Source: Alkalihalobacillus trypoxylicola
GTDB lineage: Bacteria > Bacillota > Bacilli > Bacillales > Bacillaceae_D
DNA length: 64,000 bases
Assembly (NCBI RefSeq): GCF_001590785.1
Contig: NZ_LTAO01000001.1
Span: forward strand, 62,001-126,000
Direction: 5' to 3'
Shown here: piece after piece, positions 43,748-53,777 of the stretch
How the letters are laid out: each line of letters begins with the position of its first letter
Position numbering within the stretch: position 1 is the stretch's first letter
Translations under genes and position numbers: made by a program
Notes under the pieces: model-generated
Told to the model about the DNA's origin: nothing
Database searches by the model: none
The model's input: the letters and a program-made list of their open reading frames with translations, nothing else

Positions 43748-44686
43748 ATGCGAATCGATTTATCACTTGAATCTTTGCCCGTATATGAAGCACTCTCAAG
43801 CAAAGTTCGCTTAGCTATTATCCATTTTTTATCAGACAAACCGATGAATGTGAAAGAATTAGCGGAAGCCGTAGGGTTAAGTAGCGCGATCATGACCATG
43901 CATATAAAAAAGTTAGAAAAGGCAGGCATTATAAAGACAGAGATGGTACCAGGAAAAGCTGGTGTTCAGAAGCTTTGTTTTTTAGTTATTGACCAAATTG
44001 AAATAAACTTTCCTAAATTAATTTCACAAAAAAAGGATTTTCATGAGACGGAAGTGTCAATTGGTCATTATACTGATTTTCAAATTGAACCGACCTGTGG
44101 AATTGCTACTCCAGAAATCATTATTGGAGAATTTGATGAACCAAGATATTTTTTAGCTAACGAACGTGTTGATGCCAAAATTTTATGGTTCAGCAAAGGG
44201 TTTATTGAGTACAAAATCCCTAACTTTTTACTCTATAGTCAAAAAGCGAAAGAATTAGAAATCACTTTAGAATTATCTTCAGAGGCGCCATTTACAAACG
44301 AAAATTGGCCTTCTGATATTAGTTTTTTGTTAAACGGCGTTACCCTAGGTACATGGACTAGCCCTGGAGATTTCGGAGATAGTCCTGGAAAGTATACACC
44401 CGATTGGTGGCCAAGAGTGATTAATCAATATGGATTATTAAAATGCTTAAGAATTAACGAAAAGGGTACCTACATGGATGGTATCCAAATATCTAATATA
44501 ACGATTGACGATATAGATGTTAAAGCTAAGCAATGGACCTTTAAAATCGCTGTAGATGAGCAGGCAGAACATGTCGGAGGGGCAACTGTTTTTGGAAAGG
44601 GCTTTGGTAACTATAATCAAGATATTATTTTCCGCTTGTATTATGTAAAAGAAGAGGGTCCTATAGTAGAAGAAAAAGAGAGCTAA
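43748..44686 (+). CDS. ArsR/SmtB-type winged-helix regulator with large C-terminal domain
   Basis: This 312-residue protein has an N-terminal ArsR-like winged helix (VYEALSSKVRLAIIHFLSDKPMNVKELAEAVGLSS). A C-terminal region of about 210 residues follows, with beta-rich sequence such as ALLELSSEAPFTNENWP-like stretches (ELSSEAPFTNENWPSDISF) that I cannot place; it may sense a ligand. No metal-binding cysteine motif is seen. Proteins of this layout occur near carbohydrate genes in Bacillaceae, and the ara cluster is next door, so a sugar signal is plausible. AATGGAGG precedes the ATG. It ends at a bidirectional terminator. Confidence 0.8.
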   Translation: MRIDLSLESLPVYEALSSKVRLAIIHFLSDKPMNVKELAEAVGLSSAIMTMHIKKLEKAGIIKTEMVPGKAGVQKLCFLVIDQIEINFPKLISQKKDFHETEVSIGHYTDFQIEPTCGIATPEIIIGEFDEPRYFLANERVDAKILWFSKGFIEYKIPNFLLYSQKAKELEITLELSSEAPFTNENWPSDISFLLNGVTLGTWTSPGDFGDSPGKYTPDWWPRVINQYGLLKCLRINEKGTYMDGIQISNITIDDIDVKAKQWTFKIAVDEQAEHVGGATVFGKGFGNYNQDIIFRLYYVKEEGPIVEEKES

Positions 44687-44694
44687 AAAATAAG

Positions 44695-44725
44695 AAACGA
44701 TCCAACATTTACTTGGATCGTTTTT
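44695..44725. terminator. Bidirectional terminator between the ArsR-type gene and araR
   Basis: A perfect 11-bp stem (44695-44705 with 44713-44723) has a 7-nt loop, between convergent genes. Confidence 0.9.
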
Positions 44726-44735
44726 AATATTGATA

Positions 44736-45821
44736 TTATGGTGCATAGCTAGTTGATTTTCGAATAATAAGTTTCGGTTCGTATTGCTTCATTTCTAGTG
44801 AAGTTTGTTCAGGGTTTTCTATGATTGAAACAAGACTTTCAGCCGCTTCATAACCTAGCTCATTTTTAGGATGTTCAATGGTAGTTAGTTTAACTTCTGT
44901 AGCTTCTGATAAAAATGAGTTATCAAATCCTACTAAAGAAATTTGACTAGGAACGGCCATTTTTCGAGTTCTTAATTCGTTTAACATTAGAACCGCTAAC
45001 TCGTCATTATAGCAAACAATTCCTGTTATAAGACGATGATCTAACAGTTTTTTTAATTCTTCTAACGGTTTTGTAGATTTTACTTCTGACGTGTATGTAA
45101 TAATGTGTTCTGGATTTATGTCAATTGAATGTTTTCGATGAGCTTTAATAAAGCCTTTTAATCGTTGAACTCCTTGACGATCATCTGTTTTAAAAAAACC
45201 AGCAATTTCCCTATGGTTTCTTTCAATTAAATGCTCGGTTTGGATAAATCCTCCTTTTTCATCATTTATAACGAAAGCAGCAGGCTCTAGCTCCTCATAA
45301 TATCCGTTAATCATAATATAAGGTATTTGTTGTTTTTCTAATTGAAAGTAATAGCTTAAATTAGGACATGTATAAGCACTTTTAGTAGGCTCAATGATTA
45401 CTCCATCGAATCGTTGCTGTATAATTTTTTCTAGTATGGATTTTTCCTTCTCACTGTCGTTGTTTGTACTAAATAAGCTTACTTGATAGCCTTTTTCACT
45501 TAAATAAGATTCCGCTCCTCTAATAATGGACGGAAAAATATAATCAGAAATAAAAGTGGTAATAATCGCAATCGATTTAGGTGTGTGCACCGCTTCCTCT
45601 TTTTGCGACACTTTATCTTGAACGAAGGTACCAGCACCTTGCTCACGATACAACCAACCTTCATTAACTAATTCTCCTATCGCCATTCTAACAGTATGGC
45701 GACTCACTTCATGTTGCTTCATTAATTGACTTTCAGAATCAATTCTTTGATTCGCTTGATATTCACCAGCTAAAATTCTCTCTTTTATACGATCCTTAAC
45801 CATACGATACTTTGTTTGCAC
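44736..45821 (-). CDS. araR: Arabinose repressor AraR (GntR-LacI type)
   Basis: This 361-residue regulator joins a GntR winged-helix domain (ESQLMKQHEVSRHTVRMAIGELVNEGWLYREQG) to a LacI-type sugar-binding domain (VGFDNSFLSEATEVKLTTIEHP). This fusion is the mark of AraR, which releases DNA on binding L-arabinose. The start is GTG 45819-45821 with GAGGTG upstream. It lies downstream of araA with a terminator between, so it has its own promoter. An AraR-like operator is seen at the araD promoter. Confidence 0.94.
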   Translation of the reverse strand: MQTKYRMVKDRIKERILAGEYQANQRIDSESQLMKQHEVSRHTVRMAIGELVNEGWLYREQGAGTFVQDKVSQKEEAVHTPKSIAIITTFISDYIFPSIIRGAESYLSEKGYQVSLFSTNNDSEKEKSILEKIIQQRFDGVIIEPTKSAYTCPNLSYYFQLEKQQIPYIMINGYYEELEPAAFVINDEKGGFIQTEHLIERNHREIAGFFKTDDRQGVQRLKGFIKAHRKHSIDINPEHIITYTSEVKSTKPLEELKKLLDHRLITGIVCYNDELAVLMLNELRTRKMAVPSQISLVGFDNSFLSEATEVKLTTIEHPKNELGYEAAESLVSIIENPEQTSLEMKQYEPKLIIRKSTSYAP

Positions 45822-45927
45822 CTAACACACCTCAAATTTAAGGATTAATACCTTCACTATCCCATGCATCTTTCCTATCTTATCATAAAATCTCTTCCTT
45901 AATAAAAAAGTAATGTAGATGCAGGAA

Positions 45928-45952
45928 AAAAGAGGGAAATGTCCCTCTTTTC
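45928..45952 (-). terminator. Terminator after araA
   Basis: The 9-bp stem AAAGAGGGA/TCCCTCTTT has a 4-nt loop and a T-rich tail on the minus strand. Confidence 0.8.
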
Positions 45953-45960
45953 TTTAAGAT

Positions 45961-47454
45961 TTAAATATTTAATTTATAAGCTATTTCATTCCATCTTAAT
46001 TCCTGCTGAAAGCTTCTAATTGTCGTATCTTCATTAATATTAACACTTTCCACATTAAACATATCGGCTAAATCATGAATTTGCTCTGGTGAAATTTCAT
46101 AAGAAAAGACAGTATGATGAGCTCCTCCTGCATAAATCCATGCTTCTGCTGATTCACTTAATGATGGTAGTGGCTTCCATAATACTTGGGCAACAGGTAA
46201 ATTCGGCATTTCTTTCTCCGTATCAACCGCTTCAACTTCATTAATAACCAAACGGAAACGATGACCTAAATCTATGACCGAAACATTCAACGCTCTTCCT
46301 TTTTTACCGTTAAAAATAAGTCGTGCTGGGTCTTCCTTACCACCTATTGATAATGGATGGACCGCAATTTTAGGTGTATCCGTTGCGATTGTCGGACAAA
46401 CCTCTAACATATGAGATCCTAACACAAGCTCATTTTCTGGCTCGAAATGATACGTATAATCCTCCATAAAGGATGTTCCTTTATTATTAGCCATAATTTT
46501 CATTAATCTTAAAAGAGCAGCTGTTTTCCAATCTCCTTCTCCAGCAAAGCCATATCCATCAGCCATCAACCGTTGAACCGCTAATCCTGGAAGCTGTTTC
46601 ATACCATGTAAATCCTCAAATGTGGTCGTAAATGCCGTAAATCCACCTTCTTCTAAAAAGGCTCTTAAACCTAATTCAATTCTTGCTTGCTCTAAAATAG
46701 AATTTTGAATAGGACCTTCCTGTAAAGCGTCCTCCTCAAGCTTAAAGACCTTTTTATACTCATTAAACAGTGCATACACGTCTTCTTCTGAGAACTCATT
46801 CATTTTTTGAACTAAATCACCGATCCCAAATCCGTACACAGACCATCCAAATTGAATTTGAGCCTCTACCTTATCACCTTCTGTAACAGCTACCTCTCTC
46901 ATATTATCTCCGAATCGAGCCACTTTAATAGATTGACTTTCCATCCACGAAATAGCTGTACTTATCCATTTTCCAATACGGACTTTAACATCCTCTGACT
47001 CCCAATGACCAACCACTACTTTTCGAGCCTTATTCAGCCTAGTTGTCATAAATCCATATTCACGATCTCCGTGAGCAGATTGATTTAAATTCATAAAATC
47101 CATATCAATTTCATTCCAAGGAATATCGCGATTAAATTGGGTATGAAGGTGTAAAAGCGGCTTTGATAATTGTTTTAAACCAGCAATCCACATTTTTGCA
47201 GGTGAAAAGGTGTGCATCCATGTGATAAGCCCCGCACAATCAGAATCAGAATTGGCATCTATTGTAAGTTGTCTAATCGAATCAGGATTCGTTAATACAG
47301 GCTTTAATACAATTTCAGCTGGGAAAAAATCACATTCGTTAAAGTGCTGAACCATCTTTCTAGAATGCTCTTCAACTTGTTGAATGGTTTCCTCTCCATA
47401 TAAGTGTTGACTTCCTGTCACGAACCAAAGTTGATATTTTTTTGTTTGAAGCAT
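45961..47454 (-). CDS. araA: L-arabinose isomerase
   Basis: This 497-residue enzyme converts L-arabinose to L-ribulose using Mn2+. Family blocks are VTGSQHLYGEET at the N-terminus, LTWMHTFSPAKMWI-type region (GLITWMHTFSPAKMW), GEGDWKTAALLR, and the metal-site residues in SFMEDYTYHFEP and LGSHMLEVCP. The full length matches AraA of B. subtilis. It is the last gene of the araD-araB-araA operon, 11 bp after araB. Confidence 0.96.
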   Translation of the reverse strand: MLQTKKYQLWFVTGSQHLYGEETIQQVEEHSRKMVQHFNECDFFPAEIVLKPVLTNPDSIRQLTIDANSDSDCAGLITWMHTFSPAKMWIAGLKQLSKPLLHLHTQFNRDIPWNEIDMDFMNLNQSAHGDREYGFMTTRLNKARKVVVGHWESEDVKVRIGKWISTAISWMESQSIKVARFGDNMREVAVTEGDKVEAQIQFGWSVYGFGIGDLVQKMNEFSEEDVYALFNEYKKVFKLEEDALQEGPIQNSILEQARIELGLRAFLEEGGFTAFTTTFEDLHGMKQLPGLAVQRLMADGYGFAGEGDWKTAALLRLMKIMANNKGTSFMEDYTYHFEPENELVLGSHMLEVCPTIATDTPKIAVHPLSIGGKEDPARLIFNGKKGRALNVSVIDLGHRFRLVINEVEAVDTEKEMPNLPVAQVLWKPLPSLSESAEAWIYAGGAHHTVFSYEISPEQIHDLADMFNVESVNINEDTTIRSFQQELRWNEIAYKLNI

Positions 47455-47465
47455 AATATTCCCTC

Positions 47466-49133
47466 CTATTGATAGGTTCTCAAATTTTTAAGACGTTTCA
47501 TCACATCATTGGCTCCACGACCAAAATAATCATGTAATTGACTATATTCCTCATATAGCTTTTGATAGATTTCAACATTTTGTGGAATCGGTGTATACAC
47601 TTCATCCTTCACTCTTGCCATAGCTTTTGCAGCATCGACAATGGTTTCGTACCCACCTTTTTCAATACCAGCAGCAACTGCACCAAACATAGCTGCTCCT
47701 AAGGCTGGAGTTTGCTTGGATGCAGCAATTTTAATAGGACGGTTTGTTACATCAGCATATATTTGCATTAATAATTGATTTTTTTGTGGAAGACCTCCAC
47801 ATGCAAACAATTCATCCACTTCTACTCCTTGATGATGAAAAGCATCCACTATTTTGCGAGTGCCAAATGCCGTTGCTTCTAGTAATGCACGATATAATTC
47901 TTCTGGTTTTGTTTGAAGTGTCATTCCGATAAAAAGTCCACTTAATTCTGTATCAACTAATACAGAACGATTTCCATTCCACCAATCTAGTGCTAGAATA
48001 CCTGATTGACCAGGAGCCAGTTTCTTTGCTGCATTTTCTAACCATTGATGGACATTCAGACCTTCTTGTTTGGCCTGTTCATAAACATGTGCAGGGACAT
48101 TTTGTTCAACGAACCATCCGAAAATATCTCCTACAGCGGATTGACCTGCCTCATAGCCTAAATAACCAGGAATGATTCCATCTTCCACTACTCCACACAT
48201 ACCTTCTACTAGTGTCTCTTTCTCACCTAATATCGTATGACAAATAGAGGTTCCCATCGCCATAACAAGCTTACCAGGTGTCACAACACCAACAGCTGGC
48301 ATAGCGGCATGTGCATCAACATTACCTACAGCTACTGCTGTACCAGCTAATAAGCCCATCTTTTCTGCCATTTCTTCTGTTAATTCTCCTGCTTTCGATC
48401 CTAGTGGAACGATTTCGCCTCTTAATTTGGTTTCGGTCAAGTTTTCAAGACGAGGATCTAAAGCTTTAAAGAATTCCTTTGATGGATAGCCATCACGTTT
48501 ATGCCAGATCGCTTTATACCCAGCTGTACAGCTATTCTTGGTAATACTTCCTGTCATTTTGGAAATAACCCAGTCAGTTGCTTCAATAAATTGGTCGGTT
48601 TCTTGATAAATCTCCTCATCTTCATTTAGAACCTGCCATATTTTTGCTATCATCCATTCAGAAGAAATTTTCCCCCCATATCTAGGTAGAAATTCTTCAC
48701 CTCTTTGCTCAGCTAATTCATTGATAGAATTTGCTTCAGGCTGTGCGGCATGGTGCTTCCATAGCTTACACCAGCTATGCGGTCGGTTTTTCCACTTTTG
48801 ATCAAAACTTAACGGCTCACCTTGTTTATCGATAGGAAGCATTGTACAAGCAGTAAAATCGATTCCAATACCAATGACGTCCTCTGCTTGAATACGAGCC
48901 TGTTTAATGACAGCTGGTACCGAATTCATTAAAACATCTAAATAATCATGGGGATGCTGCAGTGCCCATTCATGCTCTAAAGTAATATCAGTACCTGGTA
49001 AATACTCATCAATGACCGCGTGATGGTAGTCTGTCACATGATCACTTACTTCATGACCATTTTCTAAATCAACTAATACTGCTCTACCAGATAACGTCCC
49101 ATAATCAATACCAATTGCATATTTTTTTGCCAT
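47466..49133 (-). CDS. araB: L-ribulokinase
   Basis: This 555-residue FGGY-family kinase phosphorylates L-ribulose to L-ribulose-5-phosphate. It has the N-terminal ATP phosphate loop [17 protein letters not shown], the [11 protein letters not shown] block specific to ribulokinase and a C-terminal [20 protein letters not shown]. It begins 2 bp after araD and lies 11 bp before araA. Length and order fit the operon. Confidence 0.96.
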   Translation of the reverse strand: MAKKYAIGIDYGTLSGRAVLVDLENGHEVSDHVTDYHHAVIDEYLPGTDITLEHEWALQHPHDYLDVLMNSVPAVIKQARIQAEDVIGIGIDFTACTMLPIDKQGEPLSFDQKWKNRPHSWCKLWKHHAAQPEANSINELAEQRGEEFLPRYGGKISSEWMIAKIWQVLNEDEEIYQETDQFIEATDWVISKMTGSITKNSCTAGYKAIWHKRDGYPSKEFFKALDPRLENLTETKLRGEIVPLGSKAGELTEEMAEKMGLLAGTAVAVGNVDAHAAMPAVGVVTPGKLVMAMGTSICHTILGEKETLVEGMCGVVEDGIIPGYLGYEAGQSAVGDIFGWFVEQNVPAHVYEQAKQEGLNVHQWLENAAKKLAPGQSGILALDWWNGNRSVLVDTELSGLFIGMTLQTKPEELYRALLEATAFGTRKIVDAFHHQGVEVDELFACGGLPQKNQLLMQIYADVTNRPIKIAASKQTPALGAAMFGAVAAGIEKGGYETIVDAAKAMARVKDEVYTPIPQNVEIYQKLYEEYSQLHDYFGRGANDVMKRLKNLRTYQ

Positions 49134-49135
49134 TT

Positions 49136-49834
49136 TTATTCCTCCTTTTTTTGACCGTAATAAGCGTTAGCACCATGCTTTCTTAAAAAATGTTTATCTA
49201 ATAATGTTTGATTCATAGATTCAACTTGTGGATTTAACATGTACGTACGTGATGCCATTTTTGCAACTTCCTCTAGAACTACAGCATTATGAAACGCATT
49301 ATTAGCATCTTTTCCCCATGCAAACGGCGCATGTGAGTGTACTAAAACACCTGGTATATAATCTTCATTTAACTCCTTAAATGTTTCAATAATGACACTT
49401 CCCGTTTCCTTTTCATAGTCTGCTAGAATTTCTGAATCAATCATCGGTCTTGTGCATGGAATTTCTCCATAGAAATAATCAGCCTGTGTAGTACCTAGTG
49501 CAGGAATTCCTCTTCCTGCTTGAGCAAAGCTTGTAGCCCAAGGAGAATGAGTATGAACAATTCCCCCTATATTAGGAAAGGCTTTATATAGTTCAATATG
49601 GGTAGGAGTATCAGATGAAGGCTTTAAATCCCCTTCTACAACTTGACCATTTAAATCGACAACTACAAGATCTTCTAATTTCAACTCCTCATACTTTACT
49701 CCGCTTGGCTTTATTACAATTAATCCTTTTTCTCGATCAATTCCACTTACGTTTCCCCATGTAAACGTAACCATTTTGTATTTGGGTAATTGTAAGTTAG
49801 CATCTAAAACTTCCTGCTTTAACTTTTCAAGCAT
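49136..49834 (-). CDS. araD: L-ribulose-5-phosphate 4-epimerase
   Basis: This 232-residue class II aldolase-family epimerase yields D-xylulose-5-phosphate for the pentose phosphate pathway. The zinc ligands are seen in [15 protein letters not shown] and [12 protein letters not shown]. The [13 protein letters not shown] block is typical of AraD. The ATG has AGGAG upstream. It is the first gene of the operon; B. subtilis has the order araA-araB-araD, so the order here is reversed. An AraR-like operator sits over the promoter. Confidence 0.95.
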   Translation of the reverse strand: MLEKLKQEVLDANLQLPKYKMVTFTWGNVSGIDREKGLIVIKPSGVKYEELKLEDLVVVDLNGQVVEGDLKPSSDTPTHIELYKAFPNIGGIVHTHSPWATSFAQAGRGIPALGTTQADYFYGEIPCTRPMIDSEILADYEKETGSVIIETFKELNEDYIPGVLVHSHAPFAWGKDANNAFHNAVVLEEVAKMASRTYMLNPQVESMNQTLLDKHFLRKHGANAYYGQKKEE

Positions 49835-49867
49835 TTTCTCAACTCCTAAAGAGATTATCTACCTTTC

Positions 49868-49896
49868 ATTATACACATGTACGGACATATTTCTAG
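49868..49896 (-). promoter_or_regulatory. araDBA promoter with AraR operator
   Basis: TATAAT lies at 49868-49873 on the minus strand with a weak -35. ACATGTACGGACATAT (49875-49890) fills the spacer and matches 12 of 16 positions of the B. subtilis AraR consensus ATTTGTACGTACAAAT. Its place between -35 and -10 predicts repression without arabinose. Confidence 0.7.
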
Positions 49897-49910
49897 TTTT
49901 TTTTATAATG

Positions 49911-50104
49911 GAATCAATTTCATCATTCATATCTTAACTCTGACTATTCATAGCGTCGTCAGAGTGGATCTTCAGACTGTGCTGATCCTTTGGGAGTCAC
50001 TACCTACCGTTTCAATCATGAAGTTAATTCGCAAAAGTTTAGAACATATTTTATAAGAAACGTTCGGTTTTATTCGTTTATAAAGCAATGATGAAATTCA
50101 CTCA
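49911..50104 (+). repeat. MITE-like element E3 (core truncated)
   Basis: Both terminal repeats are present (GAATCAATTTCATCATTCAT on the left, AATGATGAAATTCACTCA on the right). The core has lost its left half, from the first terminal arm to AACTCTGAC; the 8-bp stem ACTCTGAC/GTCAGAGT and CACTACCTACCG remain. It lies about 15 bp upstream of the araD -35 region. Confidence 0.8.
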
Positions 50105-50169
50105 ATGATTTAAAAAAACAAAATAAAGGTAGCCATTGAATAAATACGCAGAAATAAAAATACCTTAGA

Positions 50170-50372
50170 AGCTAGATGCACGGCTGTTTATCCCCAAAAC
50201 ACTCCGCGTCCTGAAGGGCGCTACCTATCAATTTTTTTAAAGGGTTTTGACATCGCCTCCTTAGCCTACTTAAGTTCCCGCTCCTTGTGCCGGCAAACTT
50301 ATATCATTTACTCAAAATTCAACAGGCCCCCTACTTAGCAAAAGAAGGAAGACCTGTTGGTTGTCTGTGTAT
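50170..50372 (+). repeat. Diverged intergenic repeat, copy B
   Basis: It shares order and blocks with 13225-13415 and ends in CAACAGG...CCTGTTG, a 7-bp hairpin, without a T-run. It lies downstream of galM and E3. A small frame at 50361-50564 has no ribosome-binding site or recognisable protein. Confidence 0.4.
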
Positions 50373-50558
50373 TTATTTATTTATTCAAATCGTTTCAAAT
50401 TTCACTACATGAAATTTTTTAAAAATAGCTTTTGTTCTAGCCCCATTACCTTGTTTTTCAATAGAAGGGTGAAGACTCGAACGTTCTCAACTTCTTTCAT
50501 CGTGACTACACTTAACTTAATCATCACAGTTTATTTCAAGAACCAGTTTAGTCGAACT

Positions 50559-51593
50559 TTATGATTCTACCGAGAAAGACCATGTCGTTTCTACTTGATA
50601 CGTATCTTCCTTTTTTAAAACAATGGAAGGAAAGTTTTGATGATGGATCGCATCTGGGTGTGCTTGCGTCTCTAAACAAATACCTAAATATGGCTTCCCT
50701 TCAGTATGTCTAATGGAAACCGAAGAGTCCAGCTGATTAGACGTATAAATAACAACCGCTTTTTGATCCGTTACGACTTGAAGGCAACGCCCACTTTTTT
50801 CGTCCTTTAGAAAAATGTCTCCTTTTGATAGAACAAATGGGTGGTCATATCCTCCTCCGGCTAATGTAATTTGTGAGTGATCCGATTGAAACCCTTCCTT
50901 AAGAAATTGACCATTAGTAAAATCAAATGGTGTTCCTTCTACATTTTGTATTTCTCCAGTTGGTATAAGATCATTTTTTAAAGGGAGAAAATAAGGGCTG
51001 TTCATTTTTAACCAGTGATTCGAAACATCCTCTTTATAATTTCCACTTAAATTAAAATAAGTATGATTGGTCATATTCAATAACGTATCTTGATCACTAT
51101 TTGCAACATACATTAGCTTTAATTCATTATTTTCTGTTAACTCATATGTAACACTCACATGTAAGTTTCCAGGATATCCTTCCTGACGATCTTCACTTAA
51201 ATAAGAAAAAGTGATCTTTAACCCATTATCATCATACGAAGCTTTCCATATTTTACTATCAAAACCTGATTGACCACCATGCAAGTGATTCTCACCTTCA
51301 TTTTTAGGAAGTTTGTAAGTTTGATCATTTAATATGAATTCACTTCCAGCAATTCGTCCAGCTACTCTCCCTATAATCGCACCAAAATATCCAGGATTTT
51401 TTCTATACTCATCTAATGAATCATATCCTAGGACTACATTTTCTAATTGACCTTCTCGATCAGGAACGAGAATATCAGTAATTACACAGCCATAATCCAA
51501 AAATACAACCTGCATTCCATGATGATTTGTTAACGTATACTTATGAACAAACTCTGATTCTACTTGACCGAATTTCTCTTTTTTTATTGTCAT
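50559..51593 (-). CDS. galM: Aldose 1-epimerase (galactose mutarotase)
   Basis: This 344-residue GalM-family enzyme interconverts alpha and beta aldoses. Blocks include GRVAGRIAGSEF, NHLHGGQSGFDSKIW (catalytic His region), a second His in NMTNHTYFNLSG and the Glu in YLGICLETQAHPDAIHHQNF. It lies next to the ara operon, and mutarotation of arabinose is plausible. It is monocistronic; the upstream region on the minus strand is AT-rich with no clear AraR site. Confidence 0.93.
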   Translation of the reverse strand: MTIKKEKFGQVESEFVHKYTLTNHHGMQVVFLDYGCVITDILVPDREGQLENVVLGYDSLDEYRKNPGYFGAIIGRVAGRIAGSEFILNDQTYKLPKNEGENHLHGGQSGFDSKIWKASYDDNGLKITFSYLSEDRQEGYPGNLHVSVTYELTENNELKLMYVANSDQDTLLNMTNHTYFNLSGNYKEDVSNHWLKMNSPYFLPLKNDLIPTGEIQNVEGTPFDFTNGQFLKEGFQSDHSQITLAGGGYDHPFVLSKGDIFLKDEKSGRCLQVVTDQKAVVIYTSNQLDSSVSIRHTEGKPYLGICLETQAHPDAIHHQNFPSIVLKKEDTYQVETTWSFSVES

Positions 51594-51786
51594 AACGCTA
51601 CACCCTTCTCACTTTATTAATTAATTTTATTATCTTACATTCATCGTATTATAGTTTTTGTATAAAAGGAAGAGCCTTTTCAAAATTCATAAAAGAAAAC
51701 AGTGATTGACGTTTTCTTTTTCATCACTAATAATAAAATGGTAGAAGATTAAACGGTTTTTTTCAGAAAAAGGAGTGGAGAAGCTA

Positions 51787-52575
51787 GTGAATTCTGAAGT
51801 TCTAGGATATTTAATCGATTTAGATGGTACCGTTTTTCAAGGGGAAAAATTAATTAGCGGTGCCGCTCAATCTATCCATAAAATGCAAGAACAAGGAAAG
51901 AAAATAGTATTCTTAAGTAATCGTGGAAATGTTTCACAGAAACAATGTTTAGAGCAATTAAAGCTGCATAATATTAACGTTGATGAGGAACAAATTCTTT
52001 TATCCTCTACTGTAACCGCTCAGTACATAAGAAATTACTACCCACTTGCAAGTGTATGGACTCTTGCCGATCAAGGTTTAAGAGATGAGCTGGCAACTCA
52101 TAATATTAGGCTTGCCAAGCAACCAGAAGAAGCTGAATTTTTAGTCATATCTTTACATGAACACCTACAATATAGTGATTTGAATTTAGCATTTAAAGCG
52201 GTTATGAATGGAGCTAGAATTATCGCAACTAACGCTGATAAAATGTTCCCTAATGAAGAGGGACCGGCCTTTGATGTAGCCGGATTAATTGGAGCCATTG
52301 AAGCCACTACAGGAAAAAGTCCTGAAATCATTTTAGGTAAACCATCTGTTTTTATGGCAAAAGCCGCACTGACTCAACTACAATTACCTCCAGAAAAATG
52401 TATGATTATTGGAGATAGTCCAGATTCTGATATTCTACTAGGCAATACTCACCAAATGAAAACCGCTCTCGTTTTAACGGGAAATACAAATAAAGAACAA
52501 GCTCAGCGCTTAACTGGAATGAGAAAACCTGACTATATTATACATTCAATCGCTGATTGTATGAAGGAGATATGA
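51787..52575 (+). CDS. araL: HAD-family sugar phosphatase AraL-like (NagD type)
   Basis: This phosphatase of about 262 residues has the HAD motif I DLDGTVFQG, motif II SNRG and motif IV GDSPDSDI. It is of the NagD/AraL class IIA, which in B. subtilis is araL of the ara operon and hydrolyses sugar phosphates. Here it forms a plus-strand operon with araM, away from araDBA. Two starts are possible: GTG 51775 abuts the ribosome-binding site, GTG 51787 lies 11 nt after it; I chose the latter. Confidence 0.87.
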   Translation: MNSEVLGYLIDLDGTVFQGEKLISGAAQSIHKMQEQGKKIVFLSNRGNVSQKQCLEQLKLHNINVDEEQILLSSTVTAQYIRNYYPLASVWTLADQGLRDELATHNIRLAKQPEEAEFLVISLHEHLQYSDLNLAFKAVMNGARIIATNADKMFPNEEGPAFDVAGLIGAIEATTGKSPEIILGKPSVFMAKAALTQLQLPPEKCMIIGDSPDSDILLGNTHQMKTALVLTGNTNKEQAQRLTGMRKPDYIIHSIADCMKEI

Positions 52576-52578
52576 TAT

Positions 52579-53736
52579 ATGAATATTAACGCCCTAAATG
52601 AGTTAGGAAAGCAAGAAACATCTTTAAATCTTTTTTCTATTCAAATAGAGAAATTAATTATAGACGAGCATGCAGTCGAGATGCTGTTAGACTATGTTTC
52701 TAAAAAATCGTATCGCACCATTAAACTCATAACTGATGCAAACATATGGAATTTGTACGGACAAGATTTGGTAAAAAGATTCAATCAAGATCATCTTTTG
52801 CCTACTACTATTATTGCTGAAAATAAACAAGGTGATGTCGTAGCAGATGAAAGAGCGATTATGCAAGCTTTACTAGAAACACCTAATGAAGTTGACGTAT
52901 TCATTGCTTTAGGCTCAGGAACCATTCACGATATTACACGCATAGCAAGCTACAAAATGAAAGTTCCATTCATCTCAGTACCAACAGCTCCTTCTGTAGA
53001 CGGCTTTAACTCAATGGGTGCTCCGCTCATTATTAATGAGCATAAGGTCACCTATCAAACGCAGGCACCGATTGCTTTATTCGCCCCATTAGCTTGGTTA
53101 AAAGATGCACCAAAAGAAATGATCGCCGCTGGCTTCGGTGACATGCTAGGAAAAATCACGTCCCTAGCTGATTGGACATTTGGACATTTGTCAGCAAACG
53201 AACCCTATTCCGAGATCGTTGCCAATATGACACGTCATGCATTAAATAGATGTTTGGATAGCCTACCACTTTTAATGAGTCATGATGAAAAAGGAATAAA
53301 GATCCTGATGGAAAGCTTAGTTGAATCAGGACTTGCTATGCTTATGTTAGGCCAATCTCACCCTGCTTCTGGTGGAGAGCATCATTTGTCTCATTATTGG
53401 GAAATGGATTTTATTAAACAGAATAAAAAGCAAGTTTTGCATGGGACTAAGGTCGCCATTGCAACTTTAGCTATAATAGAATACTATAAAAAAAATATGA
53501 ATACACTTATTGAAAATGATGAAATGGACGAATCAAGTCAAAAAGAAATAGAGAAACTAATCGCTAAATTCCCTGATCCTAAATTGTTAAAAAGATGGAT
53601 TGAAGAAATCGGAGGAAAAACGAGCATAGCTGATATCTCAGTATCTCCTAATCTTTTTGAAGAAAGCCTTTCACATGCTCACACGATTCGTAATCGTTAC
53701 ACCATGCTTCGTTATATTAATGAAAATAAAAAGTAA
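52579..53736 (+). CDS. egsA: Glycerol-1-phosphate dehydrogenase (EgsA/AraM)
   Basis: This 385-residue metal-dependent dehydrogenase reduces dihydroxyacetone phosphate to sn-glycerol-1-phosphate with NAD(P)H. Conserved blocks are ALGSGTIHDITRIASYKMKVP (GSGTIHD), SVPTAPSVDGFNS, AGFGDMLGKITSLADW (metal Asp) and SGGEHHLSHYWEMD (metal His). G1P is the archaeal lipid backbone stereochemistry, and in Bacillus it is made by AraM and used for heptaprenylglyceryl phosphate. AAGGAG lies 9 nt before the ATG, and araL ends 3 nt before it, so the two are coupled. Confidence 0.93.
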   Translation: MNINALNELGKQETSLNLFSIQIEKLIIDEHAVEMLLDYVSKKSYRTIKLITDANIWNLYGQDLVKRFNQDHLLPTTIIAENKQGDVVADERAIMQALLETPNEVDVFIALGSGTIHDITRIASYKMKVPFISVPTAPSVDGFNSMGAPLIINEHKVTYQTQAPIALFAPLAWLKDAPKEMIAAGFGDMLGKITSLADWTFGHLSANEPYSEIVANMTRHALNRCLDSLPLLMSHDEKGIKILMESLVESGLAMLMLGQSHPASGGEHHLSHYWEMDFIKQNKKQVLHGTKVAIATLAIIEYYKKNMNTLIENDEMDESSQKEIEKLIAKFPDPKLLKRWIEEIGGKTSIADISVSPNLFEESLSHAHTIRNRYTMLRYINENKK

Positions 53737-53777
53737 CCATAAATAACTATGATTATTTGAAAAGGAAATGATAAGGT

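Noticed and set aside
50361-50564. A 67-codon plus-strand frame
   Set aside because: There is no ribosome-binding site, and it runs into the galM end in antisense.
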